A stretch of 64,000 nt of DNA from Catenovulum agarivorans DS-2. GTDB taxonomy: Bacteria; Pseudomonadota; Gammaproteobacteria; Enterobacterales; Alteromonadaceae. The DNA lies in assembly GCF_000568405.1 (NCBI RefSeq), contig NZ_ARZY01000001.1:248001-312000 (forward strand). The letters run 5' to 3'. This document shows positions 8,874 through 17,123 of this stretch, piece after piece. The translations under genes were made by a program, and so were the position numbers. Every line of letters starts with the position of its first letter. Within the stretch, counting starts at the first letter, position 1. Under the pieces are notes generated by a model. It saw only the letters and a program-made list of their open reading frames with translations, was not told the origin of the DNA and made no database searches.

Positions 8874-9734
8874 TTACATACGCGCAATTTGCATCAGGTA
8901 ATCTTTACTTTGTTCGATATAACTGCCTGAAAATAAGTTCGCATGATTTAAGATATGATAAAAGTTGTAGATGTGTTTGCGATGAGCGTAACCAGAATCG
9001 AGTTTTTGCACCGATTGATAACCTTGGTAGAATTCTTGTGGGAAACAGCCAAATAACTCGCTCATGGCTATATCAACTTCAGGATCACCATAATAACTTG
9101 CAGGGTCAAAAATCACCGGGACATTTGCAAACGCAATGTTGCCTTGCCACAAATCACCATGTAACAAACTTGCAGGTGGTTTTCTTGGCTTTAAAAGGGT
9201 ATGCACAGTAGCGACAATCTCGTCGATATCACCAATCGAAATGCCTTTTTCAAGCAATAACTCTAGCTGAAAGCCAATTCTTTGTTCAGCAAAAAAAGTT
9301 GACCAATTGTTATGCCAACGGTTGTTTTGCAAAGTACTACCAATAAAATTATTACTGTCGAAGCCAAACTGTGCTTGGATGTCGTGTTGGTGCATTTTGG
9401 CGAGCTGGACACCTGCTAGGTACCATTGTTCCATTTTAGCCGGCTTAAATTCAAGATAGTCTAAGATGAGATAGCTATACAGTTGGCTGGTATTGACCTG
9501 CTGCACTTTGGGGGTGTGAATACACTGGGTTTTAGCAATTTTATTTAGCGCCAGCATTTCACAGGCAAAGTTTTCATAAAAGCTATGTTTGTTTACTTTG
9601 ACAAAAAAATCACCTGCGCTGGTATTAATCTTAAATGCTTGGCTGATATCGCCACCGCTAACACTCTGTTTGCCAGTTATTTTTACCTCTGTATTGAGCG
9701 CTTTTGTTAAATCCAGTTCGACTTGATGCCACAT
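8874..9734 (-). CDS. Fructosamine kinase family protein
   Basis: The 286-residue product belongs to the fructosamine/ketosamine-3-kinase family (E. coli YniA is the same length), members of the protein-kinase-like fold that phosphorylate sugar adducts on amines and so promote deglycation. Visible motifs are the N-terminal ISGGDISQAF-like start of the glycine-rich loop (here SVSGGDISQAFKI), DFFVKVNK with the ATP-binding Lys, the catalytic loop LLHGDLWQGNIAF, and FDPASYYGDPEVDIAMSELFG, which holds the metal-binding Asp. It follows csdE on the same strand after about 50 bases, so it may share that transcript; a functional link is not obvious. Confidence 0.92.
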   Translation of the reverse strand: MWHQVELDLTKALNTEVKITGKQSVSGGDISQAFKINTSAGDFFVKVNKHSFYENFACEMLALNKIAKTQCIHTPKVQQVNTSQLYSYLILDYLEFKPAKMEQWYLAGVQLAKMHQHDIQAQFGFDSNNFIGSTLQNNRWHNNWSTFFAEQRIGFQLELLLEKGISIGDIDEIVATVHTLLKPRKPPASLLHGDLWQGNIAFANVPVIFDPASYYGDPEVDIAMSELFGCFPQEFYQGYQSVQKLDSGYAHRKHIYNFYHILNHANLFSGSYIEQSKDYLMQIARM

Positions 9735-9787
9735 AAGCTATGCCAATATATAAAGTGTTTAGTGCAATTATAGTTCAGCATGGCCTG

Positions 9788-10174
9788 TTAGCTAGCTAAA
9801 TTCGCTTTAATTTGTTGAAACACTTGTGATAGGCCGTTTGTCCGAGATTCGCTCAAATGGTTTGCCAACTTGTATTTGCTTAAGCAGTCAGACAAATTAA
9901 ACTGGTCAATACCAATTTGATTAAGTTCGTAAAGTATAATCACTAACAAGCCGCGGACAATTTTTGAGTCGCTGGTTGCCCGTATATTGGCAATAAGATG
10001 TGGCGGTTTTACCGTTAGCCACACAGAGCTTTCGCAACCAGCTACAAGGTTGTGGTCTTGTTTGTCTTGTTCATCAAACGGTAGGTTGTCCGTTGTACCT
10101 AACTTCATAAGAAGGCGATAACGATTTTCCCAAGACGTAGCTTGGGCGACGGCGTGTAATTGAGATGCTTGCAA
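9788..10174 (-). CDS. csdE: SufE-family sulfur acceptor, CsdE-like
   Basis: This 128-residue SufE-fold protein should accept persulfide sulfur from the cysteine desulfurase encoded directly upstream. The sulfur-accepting Cys is in LVAGCESSVWLTV, the family signature; the N-terminal WENRYRLLMKLG is also typical. It lies 8 bases downstream of the desulfurase, as in the csdA-csdE pair of E. coli. Because the neighbouring desulfurase is CsdA/SufS-like and no suf scaffold genes (sufBCD) are present, CsdE is the best name, but SufE cannot be ruled out by sequence alone. Confidence 0.88.
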   Translation of the reverse strand: MQASQLHAVAQATSWENRYRLLMKLGTTDNLPFDEQDKQDHNLVAGCESSVWLTVKPPHLIANIRATSDSKIVRGLLVIILYELNQIGIDQFNLSDCLSKYKLANHLSESRTNGLSQVFQQIKANLAS

Positions 10175-10182
10175 AATTAAAC

Positions 10183-11394
10183 CTAGTCTAAAAAAGTTTC
10201 GAGTTTTTGAATAGATTGAACAAAATAGTCAATTTCTTCAACTGTATTATAGGGAGCGATACTCACCCTTAAAGTACCTTGGTTAGCTAACTTAGTGACA
10301 AATGGCATAGCACAATGAAACCCCGTTCGAATTGCAATTTTCATTTGACTCAGCAGCTCCGCCGCATCAGCTGTATGTAGGCCACTTATGACAAAAGAGG
10401 TTGCTGATACTTGGTCACCATTGAGCAATTGCACAAATGGAATAGTTTGCAGCTGTGCTTTTAAATAACACATAAGCTGGTGTTGATATTGATGTAACGC
10501 GGCCGTGTCAACCGAGCTTAAAAAGTTGAGTGTTGCAGAAAAAGCATGAACCGCTGCAATATTTGGTGTGCCAGCTTCCAAATAAAAGGGGAGCTGGTTG
10601 TATTCAATATTTGAGTAATCAACTTTTCGAACCATCTCGCCACCGTATAATGGCGCTGACAGCAATGTTAGACTATTCAATTGCCCTAACAAAACGCCAA
10701 GGCCAGTTCCTGAGTACATTTTATGTGCTGAAAAAAAATAAAAGTCGGCATTCAACTCAGCCATGTCTACGGTTAAATGATTGACAGCTTGCGAACCATC
10801 GACAACCACTTTGATATGTTGAAATTGCTTGCTAATCTTTATCGCCTGCTCAATCGGCTGAATGACACCTGTGGCATTAGATACATGGCTTATTGCGATG
10901 ACTTTAGTTTTTGCACTGATTAAGTTTTGTAAAGCAACTAGATCAATTTGTAAGTTTTCATTGTATGGAATAAAAACTAACTTAAGTTTGTACTGCTTCG
11001 CCATTTCCACCCAAGTAACATGATGAGCGTGATGCTCTGCTTCGCTCAATAGCACTTCATCGCCTTCGTCGAGGTAGTTTTGACATAAACCTTTGGCAAT
11101 AATGTTTGCAGCCTCTGTTGCGCCTTTTGTCCAGATAACCTGTTTTTTATCTGCTAGGCCAAAGTGCTGTGCTACTTGCATTCTACATTGTTCAAATTTG
11201 TTGGTGTTGTGGGTTGCGCTTGTGTGATTCGAGCGGTGAACGGTTGCATGTTCAAATTGATAGTAGTGATTTATCGCATTTAAAGCTGGTTGGCAAATAT
11301 GTGTTGTTGCAGCATTGTCCAAATAACAAACATCACTATTGTTGAAATAGGGAAAATTGCGACGAAAATCTAAGGCAAGTTGAGAAGTTTGCAT
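10183..11394 (-). CDS. csdA: Cysteine desulfurase, CsdA/SufS class
   Basis: A 403-residue PLP enzyme that converts cysteine to alanine and hands a persulfide to an acceptor protein, for Fe-S cluster and other sulfur biosynthesis. The PLP lysine is in FFSAHKMYSGTGLGVL, the N-terminal YLDNAATTHICQPAL is the class II desulfurase start, and the persulfide Cys is in RTGFHCAMPF. Absence of a long loop around this Cys places it in the SufS/CsdA group rather than IscS. It forms an operon with csdE (8-base gap). Length equals E. coli CsdA (401). Confidence 0.92.
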   Translation of the reverse strand: MQTSQLALDFRRNFPYFNNSDVCYLDNAATTHICQPALNAINHYYQFEHATVHRSNHTSATHNTNKFEQCRMQVAQHFGLADKKQVIWTKGATEAANIIAKGLCQNYLDEGDEVLLSEAEHHAHHVTWVEMAKQYKLKLVFIPYNENLQIDLVALQNLISAKTKVIAISHVSNATGVIQPIEQAIKISKQFQHIKVVVDGSQAVNHLTVDMAELNADFYFFSAHKMYSGTGLGVLLGQLNSLTLLSAPLYGGEMVRKVDYSNIEYNQLPFYLEAGTPNIAAVHAFSATLNFLSSVDTAALHQYQHQLMCYLKAQLQTIPFVQLLNGDQVSATSFVISGLHTADAAELLSQMKIAIRTGFHCAMPFVTKLANQGTLRVSIAPYNTVEEIDYFVQSIQKLETFLD

Positions 11395-11404
11395 ATATTT
11401 GTGA

Positions 11405-13627
11405 CTACATCCAGCTATGATTGCGAATAAGTTTGTCGGTTAACTCCGACGCACTAAGTGGCTTAGAATACCAAAAACCTTGGGCATAGTGGCAATAATG
11501 TTCTTTTAAAAAGCCAATTTGCATCTTATTTTCAACACCTTCAGCTACGACTTTTAAATTCATATTTTCTGCTAAATCTAACATGGCTCTGACGATAGAA
11601 ACATCGTTATCATTGATTGGGATGTCTTTAATAAAAGAACGGTCTATTTTTAGGGTGTCGACTGGAAAGTTGCGTAAATACGCCAGTGATGAATAACCAA
11701 TCCCAAAATCGTCAATCGATAATGAAATGCCTTGTTCAACTAACGAGCGCATAAAGGTTTCGTTTTGTTCGATGTTTTCGATAAAAACTTCTTCGGTCAA
11801 TTCTATCTCTATATGTTGCGGGCGGAGTTTATGGGCTTTGTAGCTATTGACAATTGTTTGAAACAAACGCTTTTGTTTTAACTGTTTGCCTGAAACATTA
11901 ATTGCTACGTGTAACTGAATAAAACCAAGTTGATGCCATATGCCGAGTTGTCGACACGCTTCTTCTATAACCCATTCACCTATGGGGATAATTAAACCAG
12001 ATTCTTCTGCTAACGGAATAAACTCTTGCGGTGGGATCCACCGCTCGGTTTCTTCATCGTACCAACGAATGAGTGCTTCAACACCTGTTATTCTGTCGGT
12101 GGTTAAATCAATTTTAGGTTGGTAGTGGAGCTCAAAAGCTTGTGCTTCATATGCGGCATTAAGTTTTTTTAATAAGTTAACTTTTTTAATAATGGCCGTT
12201 TCTAGTGAATCGTCAAAAATCTGGATACTATTCTTACCATGTGATTTTGCTTTATTTAGTGCAGAATCCGCTTTACGAATTAGGTCATCAGCTGTGGCTG
12301 TGTTTACATTAGCAATTACATACCCGATAGAAGCAGAAGTGTAAAACTCGTATTGTTCCAGCACGAACTTGGTATCAACAGATTTAAGAATTTTCTGCGT
12401 CAGTCTATTGATTACACTGACAGCAGCAACGTCGTCGACAAACACTGCGTATTCATCACCACCTAGTCGGGCTAAAAAATGTTGTTTGTCTATAACTTTT
12501 TTTAATCGTGCAGCGACTTTTACGAGCAGTTGGTCACCAATATTATGACCAACTGCATCATTTACTTGTTGAAATGAATCAAGATCGATCAAGATCAAAG
12601 CAACATCTCGGTTGTGGTAGCTGGTTAGCCTTTCATTAATGTGTCTGTATATTGCGTTTCTATTGCTCAAGCCTGTTAAAGTGTCGTAGCAGGCCATCGC
12701 GACCATTTCTTCTTCGACTCTTTGTCGTTCATTAATTTCTACATTGAGTTTTCGGTTAGAAGCAACTAAGTTTGTGTTGAGTACTTTAGTTGAGTAAAAA
12801 AGTTGCACCAATATTGACAACAAACAACTGATTATAAAACCAACGATCAATACGTAGGTTGAGATTGGATCATGCTGTTTAGCAATTCTTTGTTGTGAAG
12901 GCCATAGCGTAATTTTCCAGTTTTCTTGCATCAATTGAAATTGAACTGTACTAGCATATGGCCTTGGGGGGTTATTTGAATCAATGCCTCGAGCTTCGTC
13001 ACTGGTATAGATTAGCTCATCGTTTAAACTAATTGCTAGTTTAAATCCATTTTGTTGCACTGATGCGGTTGCAGACGACAAAAAACTATGTTGTTTTACC
13101 ACACCAATGATAAAACCTTGTAGCTGCTCATTTTTGCCGATGGGTACATAAAATAAAATCCCACGAATGCCCTGAACTAACTTCCAGTTTGCGACCGCTA
13201 CCCATTCGCCACTTCGTTTTGCTTGCTCTATTCGTTGGCTAATGTGCGGAATGGTGGTTAAATCTAAATTATAAGCGCTTTGATTGCCAATCAATGGTTC
13301 GATCCAACGAATAACTGCGTTTTGATCTGCCCATTCAATTGCTTGAACATAGTCTAGGTTGTCAACAATGTATTTTGCTTGTTGGTGCCACAGGTATGGT
13401 TCCGGTTTACCATAACTGTCCCATTGTTTCGCGAGCCAATTAAATAGAAAAATCTGTTTATCAATTTCTTTATTTATTTGTTGAACTGTTTTGCTGATCT
13501 CTTGTTGGCTTTGTTCTATGAGTGCATTTTCGGATTTGTTTAGAAGTAGCCACACAGTTGTGCCGCAAAATATCATACTGATTATCAAGGTTATCAAAGC
13601 GGCGCGGTATTTTCGAAGCGATCCCAT
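11405..13627 (-). CDS. Membrane GGDEF/EAL protein with CHASE-like sensor
   Basis: This 740-residue protein has a transmembrane helix at about residues 9-28, a periplasmic region of about 230 residues (RGILFYVPIGKNEQLQGFIIGVV resembles CHASE domains), a second helix (TYVLIVGFIISCLLSILVQLF), then GGDEF and EAL domains. The GGDEF core reads RLGGDEYAVF, a Tyr in place of Phe, so cyclase activity is possible but uncertain. The EAL half keeps GVEALIRW, INVSGKQL, ELTEEVF, DDFGIGYSSL, LKIDRSF, EGVEN and AQGFWYSKPL, so c-di-GMP phosphodiesterase activity is likely. ATG at 13627 is chosen over TTG at 13633. It lies 10 bases downstream-facing from csdA, on the same strand. Confidence 0.92.
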   Translation of the reverse strand: MGSLRKYRAALITLIISMIFCGTTVWLLLNKSENALIEQSQQEISKTVQQINKEIDKQIFLFNWLAKQWDSYGKPEPYLWHQQAKYIVDNLDYVQAIEWADQNAVIRWIEPLIGNQSAYNLDLTTIPHISQRIEQAKRSGEWVAVANWKLVQGIRGILFYVPIGKNEQLQGFIIGVVKQHSFLSSATASVQQNGFKLAISLNDELIYTSDEARGIDSNNPPRPYASTVQFQLMQENWKITLWPSQQRIAKQHDPISTYVLIVGFIISCLLSILVQLFYSTKVLNTNLVASNRKLNVEINERQRVEEEMVAMACYDTLTGLSNRNAIYRHINERLTSYHNRDVALILIDLDSFQQVNDAVGHNIGDQLLVKVAARLKKVIDKQHFLARLGGDEYAVFVDDVAAVSVINRLTQKILKSVDTKFVLEQYEFYTSASIGYVIANVNTATADDLIRKADSALNKAKSHGKNSIQIFDDSLETAIIKKVNLLKKLNAAYEAQAFELHYQPKIDLTTDRITGVEALIRWYDEETERWIPPQEFIPLAEESGLIIPIGEWVIEEACRQLGIWHQLGFIQLHVAINVSGKQLKQKRLFQTIVNSYKAHKLRPQHIEIELTEEVFIENIEQNETFMRSLVEQGISLSIDDFGIGYSSLAYLRNFPVDTLKIDRSFIKDIPINDNDVSIVRAMLDLAENMNLKVVAEGVENKMQIGFLKEHYCHYAQGFWYSKPLSASELTDKLIRNHSWM

Positions 13628-13708
13628 AAACAATAAATACTTGGATTAGTTAGTCAACCAGGAAAATTATAGCGGAAAAGTAGCTATATTTAATTGAAAT
13701 TTAAAAAT

Positions 13709-13744
13709 AAAAAAGCCCAGAGACGATATTATTCATTTCTGGGC
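13709..13744 (-). terminator. Terminator-like hairpin before the GGDEF/EAL gene
   Basis: Read on the minus strand, GCCCAGA (744-738) and TCTGGGC (721-715) pair around a 16-base loop and are followed by TTTTTTATTTTT. It sits about 80 bases upstream of the GGDEF/EAL start and has no gene to terminate on that strand, so it may be an attenuator or the end of a short RNA. Confidence 0.6.
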
Positions 13745-13842
13745 AAACAAGAGCACATTTTTCACTAGCAATTGTTCAGACTGGCAATTTTTAAAATTGT
13801 TCCAATAAAGTAAAAAAATATTTAAAAAACATTCAACGTGGT

Positions 13843-13886
13843 TTGACATTCTTAGTTTTTAAACATACATTTTAAACGGTTGTTTG
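13843..13886 (+). promoter_or_regulatory. psrA-fadE promoter with PsrA box
   Basis: TTGACA (13843-13848) and TACATT (13866-13871), 17 bases apart, form a good sigma-70 promoter. Directly behind it TAAAC-GGTT-GTTTG (13873-13886) matches the published PsrA operator form G/CAAAC-N2/4-GTTTG/C at all but one edge base. It covers the expected start site, so PsrA would repress its own operon. Confidence 0.7.
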
Positions 13887-13902
13887 AAAATGGGTGGGTT
13901 AG

Positions 13903-14574
13903 GTGTCGAAACAAAATACCAAAGTCAAAATACTTGAAGCTGCTGAGCAGCTTTTTGCTGAACAGGGGTTTAATCACACATCTTTACGTGAAATAACCAA
14001 TGAAGCTAATGTCAATTTGGCGTCAGTTAATTACCATTTCGGCTCTAAAAAATCTTTAATACAGGCTGTTCTGGCGCGATATTTAGAAATTTTTATGCCG
14101 GTTTTAAAAGTAGAGCTTGAAAAAGTTGATGCACAAACACCATCTGTTGAAGATATTCTAGAGGCCTTTATTCCACCACTGTTTTCTTTAAATAAACTTG
14201 GTAAACAAAGTGCAAAACATTTTACTGTGATGATTGGCAGGGGCTATTCAGAAACTCAAGGGCATTTACGCAGATATATAGTTACCGAATATGAAGCCGT
14301 TTTAAAATTAATCATGGCGCTGTTCGCAAAAGCTCTGCCAAATATTTCTAATCAAGAGTTATTTTGGCGGCTGCATTTTTCGTTAGGTGCGCTAGTATTT
14401 GTAATGAGTTCTAGTGGTGCTTTGGAAGAAATTGCCATGGCAGATTTTTCTGAACAAGCATCAACGCAAGCCATAGTGCATAAGGTTGTTCCATTTATTG
14501 CTGCGGGCTTAAATAGCCAAACAAATTATCCAATTAATCAACATTCCACCGACCAGATTGGGGGGTCACTATGA
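13903..14574 (+). CDS. psrA: TetR-family fatty-acid-responsive regulator PsrA
   Basis: A 223-residue TetR regulator. The N-terminus KILEAAEQLFAEQGF and NVNLASVNYHFGSKKSLIQAV (HTH, about residues 28-48) closely resemble Pseudomonas PsrA (VNLAAVNYHFGSKKALIQAV), and QGHLRRYI, ELFWRLHFSLGA and VPFIAAG match along the rest of the protein. PsrA represses beta-oxidation genes and is released by long-chain fatty acids or acyl-CoA. The start is GTG at 13903. Its stop overlaps the fadE start (ATGA), so the two are translationally coupled, and a PsrA-type box lies on the promoter. Together these support autoregulation of a psrA-fadE operon. Confidence 0.9.
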   Translation: MSKQNTKVKILEAAEQLFAEQGFNHTSLREITNEANVNLASVNYHFGSKKSLIQAVLARYLEIFMPVLKVELEKVDAQTPSVEDILEAFIPPLFSLNKLGKQSAKHFTVMIGRGYSETQGHLRRYIVTEYEAVLKLIMALFAKALPNISNQELFWRLHFSLGALVFVMSSSGALEEIAMADFSEQASTQAIVHKVVPFIAAGLNSQTNYPINQHSTDQIGGSL

Positions 14575-16895
14575 GTATTATACTTCTGCTAATTATTGCG
14601 TGCGCAATTATACTTGGCGTCGCAGAGTTTAGACAAAAATGGGTGACAAAACCCATTTTTAAAATATTTAAAAAAATATTGCCACCCATGTCGACTACAG
14701 AGCGAGAAGCAATGGAGGCGGGTGATATTTGGTGGGATGGTGAAATTTTTTCCGGCAAACCTGACTGGCAAAAACTTCATGCTTATCCTGATGGCAAATT
14801 AACCGAAGAAGAACAGTCCTTTATTGATAACCAACTAGAAACTTTGTTGGCTATGTTGGATGACTTTTCGATTGTGCATGAAAGTAAAGATCTACCAAAA
14901 GAGGTTTGGGATTATCTAAAACAAGAAGGTTTTTTTGCCATGATTATTCCCAAAGAATTTGGTGGATTGGCTTTTTCGGCAACTGCAAACTCAACCATAG
15001 TGACAAAAATTGCTACTCGTAGCATTAGCGCCGCGGTTACCGTAATGGTCCCGAATAGCTTGGGGCCTGGCGAGTTGTTAACTCATTATGGTACACAAGA
15101 GCAAAAAGACCGCTGGTTACCTGGATTAGCTCAAGGTAAAGAGGTTCCTTGTTTCGCTTTAACCGGACCTGAAGCAGGATCTGACGCGGGTGCAATTCCA
15201 GATAAAGGGGTAGTTTGCAAACAAGAATTTGAAGGTAAAGAAACTTTAGGTATACGTGTATCGTGGAACAAGCGCTATATCACTTTAGCCCCAGTCGCGA
15301 CTGTATTAGGTTTGGCGTTTAAATTGTACGATCCTGACAAGCTATTGGGTGAACAAGAAGATGTAGGTATTACCTGTGCGTTAATTCCAACCGATCACCC
15401 TGGTGTACAAATTGGTGACCGCCATATGCCTATGGGTTTAGCCTTTATGAATGGTACAACCTATGGTGAAGATGTATTCATTCCAATTGATTGGATTATC
15501 GGTGGCCCTGATTATGCTGGTAAAGGTTGGCGCATGTTGGTTGAATGTTTGTCTGCTGGCCGTGGTATCTCGTTGCCAGCGTTGGCAACGGCGATCGGTC
15601 ATTTAGGTACACGCATGACGTCGGCATATTCTTATGTACGCAAGCAATTCGGTTTATCTATCGGCAAATTTGAAGGGGTACAAGAGTCGTTAGCGCGGAT
15701 CGGTGGTTATAGCTATATGCTAGAGGCTGCTCGACGCTTTACCACATCGTCGTTAGATTCTGGTTATAGTCCTTCTGTTGTTACGGCTATTTCCAAGTAT
15801 CACATGACTGAGCTAGCTCGAGTTGTTGTGAACGATTCTATGGATATTCATGCTGGTAAAGCAATTCAGTTGGGGCCAAACAACTACTTAGGCCATATGT
15901 TTTATGGTATGCCAGTTGCGATAACGGTTGAAGGCGCGAACATATTGACGCGCAATCTAATGATTTTTGGTCAAGGCGCAACCCGCTGTCACCCTTATGT
16001 GTATAAAGAAATGGAAGCGGGGGCGAATCCAGATTTTAATCAGGGCTTAAAAGAATTTGACGCACTGTTGGTTAAACATGTTGGTTTTACCTTGAGAAAT
16101 TTAGGCTCAGCGTTATTTAACGGTTTAACCTTATGTAAATTTTCTGACTCTCCAGTTGCTGGCGAAACTGCCCAATACTACAAACAAATGAATCGCTTAA
16201 GTTCTGGTTTAGCATTGTGTACTGATGTGTCTATGCTTATTTTAGGCGGCGCATTAAAACGCAAAGAAATGATTTCCGCTCGTTTAGGTGATGTGCTAAG
16301 TCAGCTTTATATGGCTTCTGCTGTACTGAAACGATATGAAACTGACGGTCGGCAAGTGTCTGATTTACCTTTTGTCCATTATGCGGTGCAAAGCTGTCTG
16401 CAAAAAGCTGAGATAGCTTTCCAAGGATATTTTGATAACTTTAGACCACGCTGGTTAGCGCATGTGTTAAATCGGATAATCTTTCCATATGGGGTGAGTG
16501 CCAAAGGACCAAACGACATCTTAGCTCGTCAAGTATGCCGTTCGCTATTGAGAACAGGGGATACGCGTGACCGTATAACTCACCTATGTTACATGGGCAA
16601 AGATGAAAATGATCCAATTGGTGTTGTTGAAGCTGCATTTGTGGCTATGCATCAATGCCAAGCAATTGAACTTAAAATTCATGGCGCTCAAAAATCTGGC
16701 AAACTGCCAAAGCGTGTACCGTTAGATGAAGTGATTGGTAAAGCCCAAGAACAAGGATTAATTTCAGAAGTAGAAGCACAACAAATTTTGCGTGCAGATG
16801 AATTGCGTAAAAAAGCTATTGCTGTCGATAGTTTTTCAGCGGACTGCTTTAAGAGCATTCAAATAGACTCGAGAAATCAAGACAACGCTGCTTGA
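14571..16895 (+). CDS. fadE: Acyl-CoA dehydrogenase FadE
   Basis: FadE catalyses the first step of fatty-acid beta-oxidation, forming trans-2-enoyl-CoA with FAD. The 774-residue protein has the long FadE form (E. coli 814): an N-terminal hydrophobic helix (SIILLLIIACAIILGVAEF), the acyl-CoA dehydrogenase core (GFFAMIIPKEFGGLAFSA; CFALTGPEAGSDAGAIPD; YSYMLEAARRFT), and a C-terminal extension of the kind seen only in FadE (RHPYG-like IIFPYGVSAKGPNDILARQV). It overlaps psrA by 4 bases and ends at a strong terminator. Regulation by the upstream PsrA is expected. Other beta-oxidation genes are not in this window. Confidence 0.95.
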   Translation: MSIILLLIIACAIILGVAEFRQKWVTKPIFKIFKKILPPMSTTEREAMEAGDIWWDGEIFSGKPDWQKLHAYPDGKLTEEEQSFIDNQLETLLAMLDDFSIVHESKDLPKEVWDYLKQEGFFAMIIPKEFGGLAFSATANSTIVTKIATRSISAAVTVMVPNSLGPGELLTHYGTQEQKDRWLPGLAQGKEVPCFALTGPEAGSDAGAIPDKGVVCKQEFEGKETLGIRVSWNKRYITLAPVATVLGLAFKLYDPDKLLGEQEDVGITCALIPTDHPGVQIGDRHMPMGLAFMNGTTYGEDVFIPIDWIIGGPDYAGKGWRMLVECLSAGRGISLPALATAIGHLGTRMTSAYSYVRKQFGLSIGKFEGVQESLARIGGYSYMLEAARRFTTSSLDSGYSPSVVTAISKYHMTELARVVVNDSMDIHAGKAIQLGPNNYLGHMFYGMPVAITVEGANILTRNLMIFGQGATRCHPYVYKEMEAGANPDFNQGLKEFDALLVKHVGFTLRNLGSALFNGLTLCKFSDSPVAGETAQYYKQMNRLSSGLALCTDVSMLILGGALKRKEMISARLGDVLSQLYMASAVLKRYETDGRQVSDLPFVHYAVQSCLQKAEIAFQGYFDNFRPRWLAHVLNRIIFPYGVSAKGPNDILARQVCRSLLRTGDTRDRITHLCYMGKDENDPIGVVEAAFVAMHQCQAIELKIHGAQKSGKLPKRVPLDEVIGKAQEQGLISEVEAQQILRADELRKKAIAVDSFSADCFKSIQIDSRNQDNAA

Positions 16896-16918
16896 TAAAC
16901 TAACTCCTACCTGTTGTG

Positions 16919-16947
16919 AAAAACGCCCATTCTTCGGGCGTTTTTTT
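16919..16947 (+). terminator. Terminator of psrA-fadE
   Basis: AACGCCC and GGGCGTT arms around ATTCTTC, preceded by an A-run and followed by seven T, beginning about 25 bases behind the fadE stop. Confidence 0.88.
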
Positions 16948-16957
16948 GTTATAGCGC

Positions 16958-17011
16958 CTGTTAAAAAACTTCAATTTAAAAGAACCGCAGTTGTTTGTTA
17001 TTTTTTAACAG
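16958..17011. repeat. 11-bp inverted repeat upstream of the agarase gene
   Basis: CTGTTAAAAAA (16958-16968) is the exact reverse complement of TTTTTTAACAG (17001-17011), with 32 bases between. The right arm also sits in a tighter palindrome TGTTA-N5-TAACA (16996-17010). It lies 113 bases before the agarase start and could be an operator pair or a weak hairpin. Confidence 0.5.
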
Positions 17012-17123
17012 CAATCTAACATTAATCCAAAACTACTCATGTATGCTTATTGTTGACAATTTTATGTCTTCTGTGTGGTCGTGGCTGGCATTGATCCAGC
17101 AAGGTGAAACTAAAGGTAAGATT

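Noticed and set aside
13630-13870. c-di-GMP (GEMM) riboswitch before the GGDEF/EAL gene
   Set aside because: The leader is AT-rich and lacks the conserved GEMM helices; only a simple terminator-like stem is present.
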